Below are positions 26,473 through 34,825 of a DNA stretch of 64,000 bases, piece after piece. The position numbers and the translations under genes are program-made. The notes below the pieces were generated by a model that saw only the letters and a program-made list of their open reading frames with translations, did not search any database and was not told the DNA's origin. This DNA comes from UBA7672 sp047601145 (GTDB lineage: Bacteria; Pseudomonadota; Alphaproteobacteria; Caulobacterales; Hyphomonadaceae): contig JASGJW010000001.1 in the NCBI GenBank assembly GCA_047601145.1, forward strand, positions 2,066,878 through 2,130,877. The letters run 5' to 3'. How positions within the stretch are numbered: position 1 is the stretch's first letter; the number at the start of each line of letters is the position of its first letter.

Positions 26473-27261
26473 ATGAGCGGCTATGAGTTCATCAAAACCG
26501 AGACGGAAGGCCGTCTTTTCATCGTGACGATCAACCGTCCGGACCAGCTCAACTGCCTGCATCCAATGGGAAATGCAGAGATGGGCAAGGCTTTTGACGA
26601 GTTCGCCGCCAACCCGGACCTGTGGGTTGCAATCGTCACCGGAGCCGGGGAAAAAGCGTTCTCGGCCGGCAACGATCTCAAATTCGCGGCCTCGGGCCAG
26701 AAATCGCCGGTGCCGATGCCGTCTTCGGGATTTGGCGGGCTGACGTCACGTTATGACCTCTACAAGCCGGTGATCGCGGCGGTGAACGGGTTCGCCATGG
26801 GCGGCGGGTTCGAAATCGCGCTGGCAGCGGACATCATCATCGCGGCGGAGAACGCCAAGTTCGCCCTGCCGGAGCCGCGCGTGGGCTTCGCAGCGCTGGC
26901 GGCCGGCATGCACCGCCTGCCGCGGCAGGTGCCACTGAAGAAGGCGATGGGCATGATGCTGACCGGCCGGACGGTTTCGGCGGCCGAGGGCAAGGAGATC
27001 GGTTTCGTCACGGATGTCGTGCCGCAGGGCAAGGCTCTCGAGGAAGCCAAGCGCTGGGCCGGCATGATCCTCGAGTGCTCGCCGATGGCGATCCGCGCGA
27101 CGAAGGAGACGGTGATGACCGGCCTCAACACGGCGGACTTCAAGACGGCGTTCGACCACAAGGTTGCGGGCATCGGCAGGCTGATGAAGTCGGCCGACCA
27201 CATCGAAGGACCGAAGGCCTTCGCCGAGAAGCGCAAGCCGGTGTGGAAGAACGAGCCGTAG
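26473..27261 (+). CDS. Enoyl-CoA hydratase/isomerase (crotonase) family
   Basis: 262 residues. Adds water across enoyl-CoA double bonds or isomerises them in fatty-acid or related acyl-CoA breakdown. Both catalytic glutamates of crotonase are at the right spacing: Glu114 in MGGGFEIALAAD and Glu134 in LPEPRVGF. The oxyanion-hole segment is FSAGNDLKF. GGGAGAG sits 4-5 bases before ATG 26473. The intergenic region upstream has a GTTTAC / GTAAAC repeat. A kinase-like gene follows after 51 bases on the same strand. Confidence 0.9.
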   Translation: MSGYEFIKTETEGRLFIVTINRPDQLNCLHPMGNAEMGKAFDEFAANPDLWVAIVTGAGEKAFSAGNDLKFAASGQKSPVPMPSSGFGGLTSRYDLYKPVIAAVNGFAMGGGFEIALAADIIIAAENAKFALPEPRVGFAALAAGMHRLPRQVPLKKAMGMMLTGRTVSAAEGKEIGFVTDVVPQGKALEEAKRWAGMILECSPMAIRATKETVMTGLNTADFKTAFDHKVAGIGRLMKSADHIEGPKAFAEKRKPVWKNEP

Positions 27262-27312
27262 GGCGCGCGACCACTCGCTCACTCATCCGGGCTGGCGGGC
27301 GTTGGAGAGTGC

Positions 27313-28248
27313 ATGAGCTCCGCACCTGACTTCAGGCAACTGGCCGCCGCGCATGGCATCGAGCTGGACAAGGACAGTTCGATGCTGCGCATGGGCGGCG
27401 CAGACGCTGAGTACTACGGCGCTATGGCGCGCGATATGTCTGGCGCCCACTGGATGCTGCGCGCGCCGAGGCGGGGCGATGTGCAGCTGGCCGGGCGGCA
27501 GGAGGCGATCGTGCTGTCGTTCGTGCGCGGCAGGATCCCCGTCGTGGTGCCGGACTGGCAGGTGCATACGGACAAGCTGATTGCCTATCGCGTGCTGCCT
27601 GGAATTCCGGCGGCGGAGGTCGATCCGCTGATGGGCGAGCTGATCTGGCGGTTGCCACAGAGCCGGACGCCGTCAGCGTTTTCCGAGACGCTCGGGGAGA
27701 CGCTGGCGAAGCTGCACTCGCTTGATGTTGGTGCAGCTGCGGCTGCGGGTGTTCCGGCAATCCGGGCGGAGGAAGTTCGCGAGCGGATGCGGCTGCGGAT
27801 GGAGGAGTGCAACACGCTTGCGACTGTGCCGGAGACGCTATGGGGGCTGTGGCAGAAGTGGGTCGATGGCGATGATTTCTGGCCGCGGCATGTCGCGCTG
27901 GTGAATGGCGATATCTATCATCCGCGCCTGTTCGTTGATGCGGACTATCGGGTGGTGGGGATCGACGACTGGTCGCAGGCGGAGATCAACGACCCGGCCA
28001 TGGACTTCTCGCTCTATTTCGCTGCGGCGGGCAGGGACGCGATGGAAGAGCTGATCAGGCGCTATGCGGAAGAGGGCGGGCGGACATGGGCCCGCATGGC
28101 CGACCAGGCAGAGATGTACTACTGGGCGAGCCCGGTGCGTTTCGCGGCCTACGCCATGAAGACGGGCGACCTCTCACACCTGATGAACGTCAAGAACATG
28201 GTGCATCGATATGCGTCGATGCTCGAGGACTCGGGCTATGTGGGTTAG
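27313..28248 (+). CDS. Macrolide 2'-phosphotransferase-like kinase (APH family) with altered catalytic motif
   Basis: 311 residues of the aminoglycoside/macrolide phosphotransferase fold; the order of motifs follows MphA/MphB. APH members carry HGD followed by a metal ligand; here the catalytic segment reads VNGDIYHPRLF, so the conserved His is Asn while the catalytic Asp stays. The following metal motif is GIDDWSQAEINDPAMDF. GGAGAG precedes ATG 27313 by 5 bases. Chromosomal relatives of this type are usually not resistance genes. Substrate unknown; drug resistance should not be inferred. Confidence 0.8.
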   Translation: MSSAPDFRQLAAAHGIELDKDSSMLRMGGADAEYYGAMARDMSGAHWMLRAPRRGDVQLAGRQEAIVLSFVRGRIPVVVPDWQVHTDKLIAYRVLPGIPAAEVDPLMGELIWRLPQSRTPSAFSETLGETLAKLHSLDVGAAAAAGVPAIRAEEVRERMRLRMEECNTLATVPETLWGLWQKWVDGDDFWPRHVALVNGDIYHPRLFVDADYRVVGIDDWSQAEINDPAMDFSLYFAAAGRDAMEELIRRYAEEGGRTWARMADQAEMYYWASPVRFAAYAMKTGDLSHLMNVKNMVHRYASMLEDSGYVG

Positions 28249-28257
28249 CCTCGGAGG

Positions 28258-28866
28258 CTAGCCGATATCCGTGCCGTGCATCGTGCGGAAGTCGACTGCG
28301 AAGCCGCCTTCGATGTAGCGGACGCAGGTGCCGGCGCGTTCGCCGACCTGGACGCGGTCGCCGATCATGGGGCGGGCGCCCGAGGTCTTGAGGGCGACGC
28401 CGAAGATCGAAACGTCGGCCACGGCGCAGACAATCGAGGTGCCTTTGCCATAGACGGCGGTGACCTGGCCGCCGCCGGGGCGGCGTTCGGCTTCGCGTTC
28501 GTCGCTGAGGCCGAGGCGGCCCTTGTTGATGAGCCAGGTGAGCTGGTCTGCAATCTTGTCGCGTTTGCGCGGCGGGACCTTGAACTCGATGGCGTAACCG
28601 ATCTCGTTGAGCACGCGGGCGACGACGCCTTCGACGCGGCCGATATCGTCAATGTAAAGGACGAGGTTCTCACCTTGGCTCAGCGGGCGCGCGAGATTGA
28701 TGCGGAGGCCGCCGGCACAGACGTCGACGGTGGTGCAGGTGAACTCTTCGCCTTCGCCGGTGAGGCCGCGCACGCGCACGGCCCAGTTCACACGGCGATA
28801 TTTGCGGCGGTCGAGCTCTTCCTTCCGCCGTATCGATGATCTTGCTTCTGCTTGCGCCAAATGCAT
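28258..28866 (-). CDS. Tandem PilZ domain protein (c-di-GMP binding candidate)
   Basis: 202 residues. First PilZ domain at about 18-110 with the arginine motif RRKYRRV and the downstream TVDVCAGGLRI (canonical form D/N-x-S-x-x-G; Cys replaces Ser here). Second, more degenerate domain at about 130-195 (AVADVSIFGVALKTSG) lacking an RxxxR motif. PilZ proteins bind c-di-GMP and tune motility or envelope processes, particularly in Caulobacterales. Converges with the kinase-like gene, 9 bases apart. Confidence 0.85.
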   Translation of the reverse strand: MHLAQAEARSSIRRKEELDRRKYRRVNWAVRVRGLTGEGEEFTCTTVDVCAGGLRINLARPLSQGENLVLYIDDIGRVEGVVARVLNEIGYAIEFKVPPRKRDKIADQLTWLINKGRLGLSDEREAERRPGGGQVTAVYGKGTSIVCAVADVSIFGVALKTSGARPMIGDRVQVGERAGTCVRYIEGGFAVDFRTMHGTDIG

Positions 28867-28927
28867 GGCTTCCCTCGTCCACGGGAGAGGGGTCTCCCCA
28901 AGGCCGCGAGGTTAGTGCCGCAATGGT

Positions 28928-29098
28928 TTACAAGCCCTTGCGGGGAGCGCTTTCGGGGGCGGTTGGGAGAGGCGGAAGCGCCTGATTCCGGGCGGTATTT
29001 GGCGCAGGACCTTTAGGACCGCGCGGCGCCGGACTGCGGTTGGCCAGCTCGGGATGCTGGCGCGACAGGCAGTAGGGCGTCGGCGGCTTGCGGATCAT
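28928..29098 (-). CDS. 56-residue Pro/Arg-rich protein coupled to the PAS_5 gene
   Basis: 56 residues, basic and proline-rich (starts MIRKPPTPYCLSRQHPELAN, ends PTAPESAPRKGL), no domain recognised. Its ATG (29098-29096) overlaps the TGA of the PAS_5 gene (29097-29095) in an ATGA junction, the arrangement of translational coupling. Codon third positions in the first half are strongly G/C, as in neighbouring genes. A real small gene seems likely; function unknown. Confidence 0.55.
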   Translation of the reverse strand: MIRKPPTPYCLSRQHPELANRSPAPRGPKGPAPNTARNQALPPLPTAPESAPRKGL

Positions 29099-29628
29099 GT
29101 CGAGCTGACGAGCCGGATCGAGGGTTTGAGATCGGGCGCGGGCGGATAGATCGCCACCGCCTGGAGGCGCCGGAGCGGACGACCACCGAGCGTTTCTTCC
29201 GGCGTCATCGCCTGGCAGAGACCAAGGAAGCGGTGCTGCGCGCCGGGGCGACCGAAGAGGGGGGCCAGCGCGAATTCGAGATCGACACGCTTGCCGGTCA
29301 GCGTTTCGCCACGGGCGCGGATGAGCGTCGGGCCGCGATCCATTATGGCGGACGCAAGCGCCGCGTTGACGAGGCGGCGATCGGGTTCGTTCCAGATCGA
29401 CAGGAAATTGTGGTCGCTCAGCTGGCGGCCAAACAGGCGCTCGAGCGTGTGGCCGACACGGCTGAACGAGAAGTCGCGATCGGCGACGTGGTTAAGCACG
29501 AACAGCCGGCCGACGAGCCCGGGATAATCGTCCGTGGTCGGGCCATCATTGGCCGCGACGCCGTCGGACAGACGCCGCCAGGCGTCCAGGACGGCCTGTG
29601 TATTCGGATGGGCCTTGAGCTCTTCCAT
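29095..29628 (-). CDS. PAS_5 domain protein
   Basis: 177 residues of the alphaproteobacterial PAS_5 family (PF07310): WRRLSDG, FVLNHVADRDFSFSRVGH, LERLFGRQLSDHNFLSIW, LEFALAPLFGRPGAQHRFLG. It has no output domain; in Caulobacter-like bacteria such stand-alone PAS proteins are of unknown signalling role. ATG 29628 chosen; an in-frame TTG at 29643 is possible. Ends by overlapping the start of the 56-residue gene. Confidence 0.85.
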   Translation of the reverse strand: MEELKAHPNTQAVLDAWRRLSDGVAANDGPTTDDYPGLVGRLFVLNHVADRDFSFSRVGHTLERLFGRQLSDHNFLSIWNEPDRRLVNAALASAIMDRGPTLIRARGETLTGKRVDLEFALAPLFGRPGAQHRFLGLCQAMTPEETLGGRPLRRLQAVAIYPPAPDLKPSIRLVSST

Positions 29629-29959
29629 AGAAATCTTCGCCAAACTCTACGCTGATCGGAATCCCCCAATCCGCCCGGGGACTATCGCAATGGCCGGGCC
29701 ATGACGCGCAGCAGGGGAATCACGACCCGAAACCGCGCGTTTTCCCGCTGAGCGGGAGATCGGGGCCGCGCGAGGGCAGCTTTGCGGGCGAAGCCCCGGG
29801 GAGACCCGGGGGAAGCGTTTCATGGCGATACATGCTGGTGGCGAGAGTGCCGATAATGCGGCCCCGGACCCTGAAGCAAAACTGCTCCGATTGAAGAGAT
29901 GCTTGTGTGCGGGAGCGGGCGTACGCATCTCCTCGCCCCGAGCCCCGGAGGATGTCGCG
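29629..29959. other. Intergenic region with GC-rich hairpins
   Basis: No convincing gene in 331 bases. Contains CCCCGGG-GAGA-CCCGGGG (29794-29811), a 7-bp stem with a GNRA-like tetraloop, and TCCCGC-TGA-GCGGGA near 29740-29755. These could be structured leader RNA or transcript ends. The region must hold the promoters of the divergent PAS_5 and YdcZ-like genes. Confidence 0.45.
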
Positions 29960-30415
29960 ATGAACACCAACAACCTGCTGATGTATGCGGCCTGGGCCGC
30001 GCTGGCCGGGGCGTTGATCCCTGTGATGGCGGCGCTGCAGGGGACGCTGGGTCGAACGATCCAGTCGCCGCTTCATGCCTCGTTGATCGCGGTGGGGATG
30101 TCATTCCTGGCGGTGGGGCTGGTGTTCGCGGCGTTCCGGCCAACGATGCCTGCGGCCAATCTCTTTGCGGCTGTGCCGCCACTGGCGTGGCTGGGCGGGA
30201 TGGCGATGGCGTTCTATGCGATCAGCGCGACCTATCTTGCGCCGCGCTTTGGCGTTGGGAATTTCGTGATGTGTGTCGTGGTGGCGCAACTCATCATGTC
30301 GACCCTCATCGACCAGTTCGGTCTGTTCGGCGCGCCGATCTATCCCGCTGACCTGAAACGGTTCGGCGGGCTCGCCCTGCTGGCGGGTGGGGCGGCCTTG
30401 GTTGCGATAAAGTAA
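29960..30415 (+). CDS. DMT superfamily YdcZ-type membrane protein
   Basis: 151 residues, five hydrophobic helices, of the DMT_YdcZ family (formerly DUF606): YAAWAALAGALIPVMAALQG, SPLHASLIAVGMSFLAVGL, YLAPRFGVGNFV, then AQLIMSTLIDQFGLFG. The short members may work as homo- or heterodimers to transport small solutes; the substrate is unknown. ATG 29960 has GGAGG 8 bases upstream. The frame is open to 29822, but that addition has no membrane-protein character. Converges closely with the methyltransferase gene. Confidence 0.82.
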   Translation: MNTNNLLMYAAWAALAGALIPVMAALQGTLGRTIQSPLHASLIAVGMSFLAVGLVFAAFRPTMPAANLFAAVPPLAWLGGMAMAFYAISATYLAPRFGVGNFVMCVVVAQLIMSTLIDQFGLFGAPIYPADLKRFGGLALLAGGAALVAIK

Positions 30416-30417
30416 GG

Positions 30418-31128
30418 TCAGCCGCGGCGCGCGATGAACCAGGCGCCGTGATGGCCGCCATGGTCGGTGTGACGCAACACCAGGCGCGTGAAACCGTACC
30501 GAACAAAGACACGCGTGACGTCGCTGAAATTGTAGGCGTGCATCTGGATCAGCGCACCGATGTCATGGCCGTCCTGTCTTTGCACGCGGCGGTTGCGCCA
30601 GCGCATCAAGCGGGCGAGCAGAGATTGCGGGAGCGGGGCGTCGGCCCAGCCGGTGATGTGGATGCTGGCGAAAGCGCGGGGCGAGGTTCTCTCCAGCGCC
30701 CTGGAGAGAAGCGCAAGGCCCTCGGCCGGCGGGATGTGCTGGAAGACGATGCAGGAGTTGATCCAGTCGAACGGCCCGAGCGGGAGTTCGCTTGTGAAGC
30801 TGGCGTTTGTGGGCGCGCCCTCACGAGCGATGCGGAGCATGGACTCTGAGACGTCGTAGCCCGCAGCGTTCTGCACATGGGCGGCGATGGCGTGGGTGAG
30901 GCGGCCGACGCCGCAGCCGATATCGAGGGCGGAACCGCCGTGAGGGCGTTCGCCCACATCGGCCGCGAACCAGTCCAGCACCGTCGCTATTTCGGATTCG
31001 CCGGAGGCATAGAAACGCCGGCGTGTGGCCGCATCGACCTTGTCGAGACGGAAATCCGATGAGGTCAGCACGCCGAAGTACGGATCGCGCGCGCCGATGA
31101 TTTCCCAGTCGTGCCTGCGATCGGTCAT
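30418..31128 (-). CDS. Class I SAM-dependent methyltransferase
   Basis: 236 residues. SAM-binding motif I ALDIGCGVGRLT at about 67-78, post-I AAGYDVSESML, motif IV NSCIVFQHIPP. The leader MTDRRHDWEIIGARDPYFG resembles methyltransferases found in sugar or glycan clusters, but there is no such cluster here. Starts at ATG 31128; the NTF2-like gene lies 11 bases upstream in the same orientation, so an operon with it is possible. Substrate unknown. Confidence 0.82.
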   Translation of the reverse strand: MTDRRHDWEIIGARDPYFGVLTSSDFRLDKVDAATRRRFYASGESEIATVLDWFAADVGERPHGGSALDIGCGVGRLTHAIAAHVQNAAGYDVSESMLRIAREGAPTNASFTSELPLGPFDWINSCIVFQHIPPAEGLALLSRALERTSPRAFASIHITGWADAPLPQSLLARLMRWRNRRVQRQDGHDIGALIQMHAYNFSDVTRVFVRYGFTRLVLRHTDHGGHHGAWFIARRG

Positions 31129-31139
31129 GGAAGCCGTGA

Positions 31140-31505
31140 TCAGCCGCGAATCTGCGCGGGATCATAATAGAAGCGTTCGCGACGGATACGGTCGCCATCC
31201 CATTCCTGCATGGCGACTTCATCAAGGCTCCGGGCCCCAACGCCGGGCACCTGAAGATCGAAGACATAGTTGATGAAGACGAGGTCGCCGTTCACGGCAA
31301 ACCGGTCAATCCTGCGCAGCGGCGTGCTGCCATACCGGACGAGGAGGTCCATCTCATGGGCCATAAGCGCATGGCGGCCACGACGTTCCTCGCCGAAGTT
31401 CTCCTGCATCACCGCGTCTTCGTGGTAGAAGTGAGCGAGCGTGCCGACGTAATCCTGCTGCTCAACGCGAGCGATGTAGGCCTTGACGCGTTCGAGCGTC
31501 GGCAT
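31140..31505 (-). CDS. SnoaL/NTF2-like protein, copy 1
   Basis: 121 residues with the cone-shaped NTF2-like fold (SnoaL group): HFYHEDAVMQENFG, NGDLVFINYVFDL, MQEWDGDRIRRERFYYDPAQ. Members include small ketosteroid isomerase-like enzymes or ligand-binding proteins. Clearly paralogous to the next gene on this strand (both end in a FYYDPA segment). Separated from it by 120 bases. Confidence 0.8.
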   Translation of the reverse strand: MPTLERVKAYIARVEQQDYVGTLAHFYHEDAVMQENFGEERRGRHALMAHEMDLLVRYGSTPLRRIDRFAVNGDLVFINYVFDLQVPGVGARSLDEVAMQEWDGDRIRRERFYYDPAQIRG

Positions 31506-31625
31506 CCCTGCCTCCCCGTTGCCCTGCCATCATCCCAACGCCGGGACGGACCCTAGGACGCATAGGGCAAAGACCGGGTAAATTTTGGGGACATGACGGG
31601 ACGAAATTCGGCACGTTAGGGCGGA

Positions 31626-31994
31626 TCAGGCGTTGGGGCGGATGTGCGCCGGGTCGTAATAGAAGCGTTCGGTCTTGATACGATCGCCGTCCCAGACCTG
31701 CATGGCGATCTCGTCGAGCAGGCGCTTGGGCTCGCCGGGGCCCATTTCGAATATCCAGTTGATCATCACCGTGTCGCCGTTGATCGCGTAACGAATGCAC
31801 TTGGTTGCGGGCGCGCCGCCCATGCGTTGCAGGGCTGCGGTTTCGCCGGCGAGGAGCGCCTCTAGCCCCACGCGCATCTGGCCGAGGCCTTCCTGCATCG
31901 TGGCGTCGGCGTGGTAGAAATCGCGGATGGCCCCGAGATGGTCCAGCGCCTCGACGCGGGCGATGAAGGCGCGGACTCTCTCTTCAGTGGGCAT
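31626..31994 (-). CDS. SnoaL/NTF2-like protein, copy 2
   Basis: 122 residues, NTF2-like fold: IRDFYHADATMQEGLGQM, NGDTVMINWIFEMGPGE, AMQVWDGDRIKTERFYYDP. ATG 31994 starts 7 bases after the stop of the short-chain dehydrogenase, so the two are one operon. The frame continues open to 32075 within the dehydrogenase gene, which is a shadow. Pairing of an SDR and a SnoaL-like protein suggests a small hydrophobic ketone or steroid-like substrate; this is inference. Confidence 0.82.
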   Translation of the reverse strand: MPTEERVRAFIARVEALDHLGAIRDFYHADATMQEGLGQMRVGLEALLAGETAALQRMGGAPATKCIRYAINGDTVMINWIFEMGPGEPKRLLDEIAMQVWDGDRIKTERFYYDPAHIRPNA

Positions 31995-32001
31995 CGATGC
32001 C

Positions 32002-32787
32002 TCAGCGCTTGGGCGGGACCACCGGCAGGGAGGAGGAGAGGCCGCCGTCGACCGGGAGAACCTGGCCGTTGACATAGCTGGCGTCGTCGCTGGCGAGGAA
32101 CAAGGCGGCCTTGGCGATTTCTTCCGGCTGGCCCGCGCGGCGCAGGGCGTTGAGCTGGCCGATCTTGTCGTCGGTGCCCTTCTCGCGCGCGCGGTCGAAG
32201 ATCGGCTTGGTCATGCCGGTTTCGATGAGGCCAGGCGCAACGCCGTTCACGCGCACGCCTGTGCCGGCGAGATTATTCGCGGCAAGCGATACCAGCGAGA
32301 TCACGCCGGCCTTCGAGGCGGAATAGGCGGGCGAGCCTGCGCCATTGCGGATGCCTGCGACGCTGGCGGTGCAGACGATGGCGCCCTTGCCCTGCTTGAT
32401 CATGTGCGGTGAACCAAGCTGGATTGCGAGCATCGGACCTATGAGGTTGACCTGCAGGATAGTCTTCCACTGGTCCTCGGTCTGCTCGAACAGGTTGGGC
32501 GTACCGCCGGAAATACCCGCGTTGGCGTAGATGACGTCGATCTTGCCGTTGGTCTTGAGGGCGAGGTCGATCAGCTTCTGCACATCAGCGGAGGAGCCTG
32601 CGTCCATCTCCATGGCGATGGCCTTGCCGCCTGCCTTCACGATGTCGGCGACCGTGTCGTTGACGCCTGCAGCCTTGTCGGCGGCGATGACGCTGCCGCC
32701 CTCGGCCGCGAAGAGCTTGGCGGAGGCGCGGCCGATGCCGGAAGCTGCGCCGGTGACGATGACGGATCTGCCTGTGAAGCGGGTCAT
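32002..32787 (-). CDS. Short-chain dehydrogenase/reductase
   Basis: 261 residues. NAD(P) motif TGAASGIG at 12-19, ANAGIS near 88, catalytic Ser142, Tyr155 and Lys159 in canonical spacing, C-terminal YVNGQVLPVDGG. Asp37 after the second strand (AADKAA) points to NAD preference. First gene of a likely operon with the two NTF2-like genes. A TGTCATCC inverted repeat lies 58 bases upstream of its start, between it and the divergent DUF885 gene. Confidence 0.88.
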   Translation of the reverse strand: MTRFTGRSVIVTGAASGIGRASAKLFAAEGGSVIAADKAAGVNDTVADIVKAGGKAIAMEMDAGSSADVQKLIDLALKTNGKIDVIYANAGISGGTPNLFEQTEDQWKTILQVNLIGPMLAIQLGSPHMIKQGKGAIVCTASVAGIRNGAGSPAYSASKAGVISLVSLAANNLAGTGVRVNGVAPGLIETGMTKPIFDRAREKGTDDKIGQLNALRRAGQPEEIAKAALFLASDDASYVNGQVLPVDGGLSSSLPVVPPKR

Positions 32788-32844
32788 GGATGTTTCCTCT
32801 TGTTCATTTCGTATTCGGCCCGTGGCGCGGGGACGTCAACATCC

Positions 32845-32881
32845 TGTCATCCGGGCGTTCGTTCGCGCTTGCAGGATGACA
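32845..32881. promoter_or_regulatory. Inverted repeat in the SDR / DUF885 divergent promoter region
   Basis: TGTCATCC (32845-32852) and GGATGACA (32874-32881) are perfect 8-base arms with 21 bases between. They sit in the 159-base gap between divergent genes, 66 bases before the DUF885 start. Could bind a regulator or form a leader hairpin. Confidence 0.35.
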
Positions 32882-32946
32882 ATCGTGGAATGACCACGCT
32901 ATATCGGCGCCGGGCGGGGGCACGGAATTCCAAGAGGGGAAGCTGA

Positions 32947-34797
32947 ATGAGGGCGATCTTCGGCGCAGCGGCGATGCTGGCGGTACTGGCGGCGTGCGGG
33001 CCTTCGACGCCCCCAGGCCCGACCGCGGAGCAGGTCACGAAGAACAGCCACGACCTCGTGGCCTATCTCGACGCCGAGTACGAGGAAGAACTCCAGTTCT
33101 CGCCCCAGGAGATGACCAGCCAGGGCCGCAAGGACAAGTATGGCGAGCTGGACGATGCGTCCGAGGCCGCTGACGACAAGGAACTGGACTGGCGCCGCCA
33201 GAGCGTCGCCGACATGAAGGCCAAGTTCAAACCGGAAGAGCTGAACGAGGAAACCCGGCTGTCCTACGACATCTGGGAGATGGAGCTGGGCCGCGCCGAG
33301 AAGCGTCACGAGTTCCGCCGCTATCGCTACATCTTCGGCCGCAACGGCGCACACACGGGCCTGCCGAACTTCATGATCACGCAGCACCGCGTGGACGAGA
33401 AGTCCGACGTGGAAGCCTACATCTCACGCGTGGCGGCGATCGGGACGGTTCTCGACCAGCTGCTCGAGCGTGCGAAGCTTTCGGCGGGCGATGGCATACG
33501 CATGCCGGGCTTTGCCTATGACCAGACGACATCGGAAATCCAGCGCGTGACAACGGGCGCGCCGTTCGGCGGCAAGGGCGACAGTGCGCTATTTGCTGAC
33601 GGCAAGGCGAAGATCAAGGCGCTGGCGGAAGCGGGCAAGCTGAAGCCGGAAGAGGCGGTTGCCCTGACGGAGCAGCTTCGCCTTGCGATGGTCGACAAGA
33701 TGAAGCCGGCCTATGACCGCGTCGCGGCGTGGGTTGCCGAAGACAAGAAGAATGCTTCGCCGCAGGCGCAGGGCGCGGGCGCGCTGCCGAACGGTGCGGC
33801 CTATTACAACGCCATGCTGAACCTGCAGACGACGACCGACATGACGGCTGACGAGATCCACCAGCTCGGCCTGTCGGAAGTCGCGCGCATCCAGGGCGAG
33901 ATGGAGAAGATCAAGGAGCAGGTCGGCTTCAAGGGCACGCTGCAGGAATTCTTCGTCGACATGCGGACGAACAAGAAGTTCATCCTGCCGAACAACGACG
34001 CGGGCGCTGAGCAGTACCTTGAACTGGCGCGCGGCTATCTCGGCGAGATGGAGAAAAAGCTACCGGAGTATTTCGGTCGACTGCCGAAGGCCAAACTGGT
34101 CGTGAAGCGTGTCGAAGCGTTCCGCGAGGAGCCGGGTGGCGCACAGCACTATCAGCCTGGCACGCCGGATGGATCGCGTCCGGGTACGTTCTACGCGCAC
34201 CTCAGCGACATGAACGCCGAGCCGACCTACCAGCTCGAGAACATTGCCTACCATGAAGGCCTTCCGGGCCATCACATGCAGATCTCGATCCAGCAGGAGC
34301 TGGAAAACGAGACCGGTCCGGACAAGCTGCCAAAATTCCGCACGCAGTATGGCTATACTGCGTATTCGGAAGGATGGGGCCTCTATTCGGAAGCGCTGGC
34401 GAAGGAGATGGGGTTCGACAAGGATCCCTATAACGACTTCGGCCGCCTCTCTGGCGAAATCTGGCGTGCAATCCGTCTCGTGCTCGACACCGGCATCCAC
34501 TCCAAGGGCTGGAGCGAAGAGCAGGCGGTAAAGTACTTCATGGAGAATTCGGCCCAGCCCGAAGCCGCGATCCGCTCCGAAGTGCGCCGCTACATCACCA
34601 CGCCGGGTCAGGCGACCTGCTACAAGATCGGCATGATCCGTTTGCAGCAGATGCGCGACAAAGCGCGGAAAGAACTGGGCGACAAGTTCAGCTATCCGGC
34701 CTTCCACGACCAGATCCTCGGCGGGGGCGCGCTGCCGCTGCCAATCCTGGAAGCAAAGATCGATCGCTGGATTGCCTCGCAGAAGAAAGCGGCCTGA
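32947..34797 (+). CDS. DUF885 family metallopeptidase-like lipoprotein, copy 1
   Basis: 616 residues. Lipoprotein signal MRAIFGAAAMLAVLAAC with Cys17 lipidated, then a long helical DUF885 domain. The zinc motif is HEGLPGHH starting at His436, a HExxxGH-type site, with a downstream SEGWGLYSE and PGQATCYKIG typical of the family. DUF885 is predicted to hold exported metallopeptidases; biochemical evidence is thin. GGGGA precedes ATG 32947. The second copy starts 28 bases later, so both are co-transcribed. Confidence 0.9.
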   Translation: MRAIFGAAAMLAVLAACGPSTPPGPTAEQVTKNSHDLVAYLDAEYEEELQFSPQEMTSQGRKDKYGELDDASEAADDKELDWRRQSVADMKAKFKPEELNEETRLSYDIWEMELGRAEKRHEFRRYRYIFGRNGAHTGLPNFMITQHRVDEKSDVEAYISRVAAIGTVLDQLLERAKLSAGDGIRMPGFAYDQTTSEIQRVTTGAPFGGKGDSALFADGKAKIKALAEAGKLKPEEAVALTEQLRLAMVDKMKPAYDRVAAWVAEDKKNASPQAQGAGALPNGAAYYNAMLNLQTTTDMTADEIHQLGLSEVARIQGEMEKIKEQVGFKGTLQEFFVDMRTNKKFILPNNDAGAEQYLELARGYLGEMEKKLPEYFGRLPKAKLVVKRVEAFREEPGGAQHYQPGTPDGSRPGTFYAHLSDMNAEPTYQLENIAYHEGLPGHHMQISIQQELENETGPDKLPKFRTQYGYTAYSEGWGLYSEALAKEMGFDKDPYNDFGRLSGEIWRAIRLVLDTGIHSKGWSEEQAVKYFMENSAQPEAAIRSEVRRYITTPGQATCYKIGMIRLQQMRDKARKELGDKFSYPAFHDQILGGGALPLPILEAKIDRWIASQKKAA

Positions 34798-34825
34798 GTT
34801 CAGTTCTAGAGGGATGGAGACCACC

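Noticed and set aside
27313..28248. Calling the Mph-like gene a macrolide resistance gene
   Set aside because: The catalytic His is replaced and there is no mobile context; family resemblance alone does not support resistance.
29822..29959. N-terminal extension of the YdcZ-type protein
   Set aside because: The added 46 residues lack membrane character and the internal ATG 29960 has a proper ribosome site.
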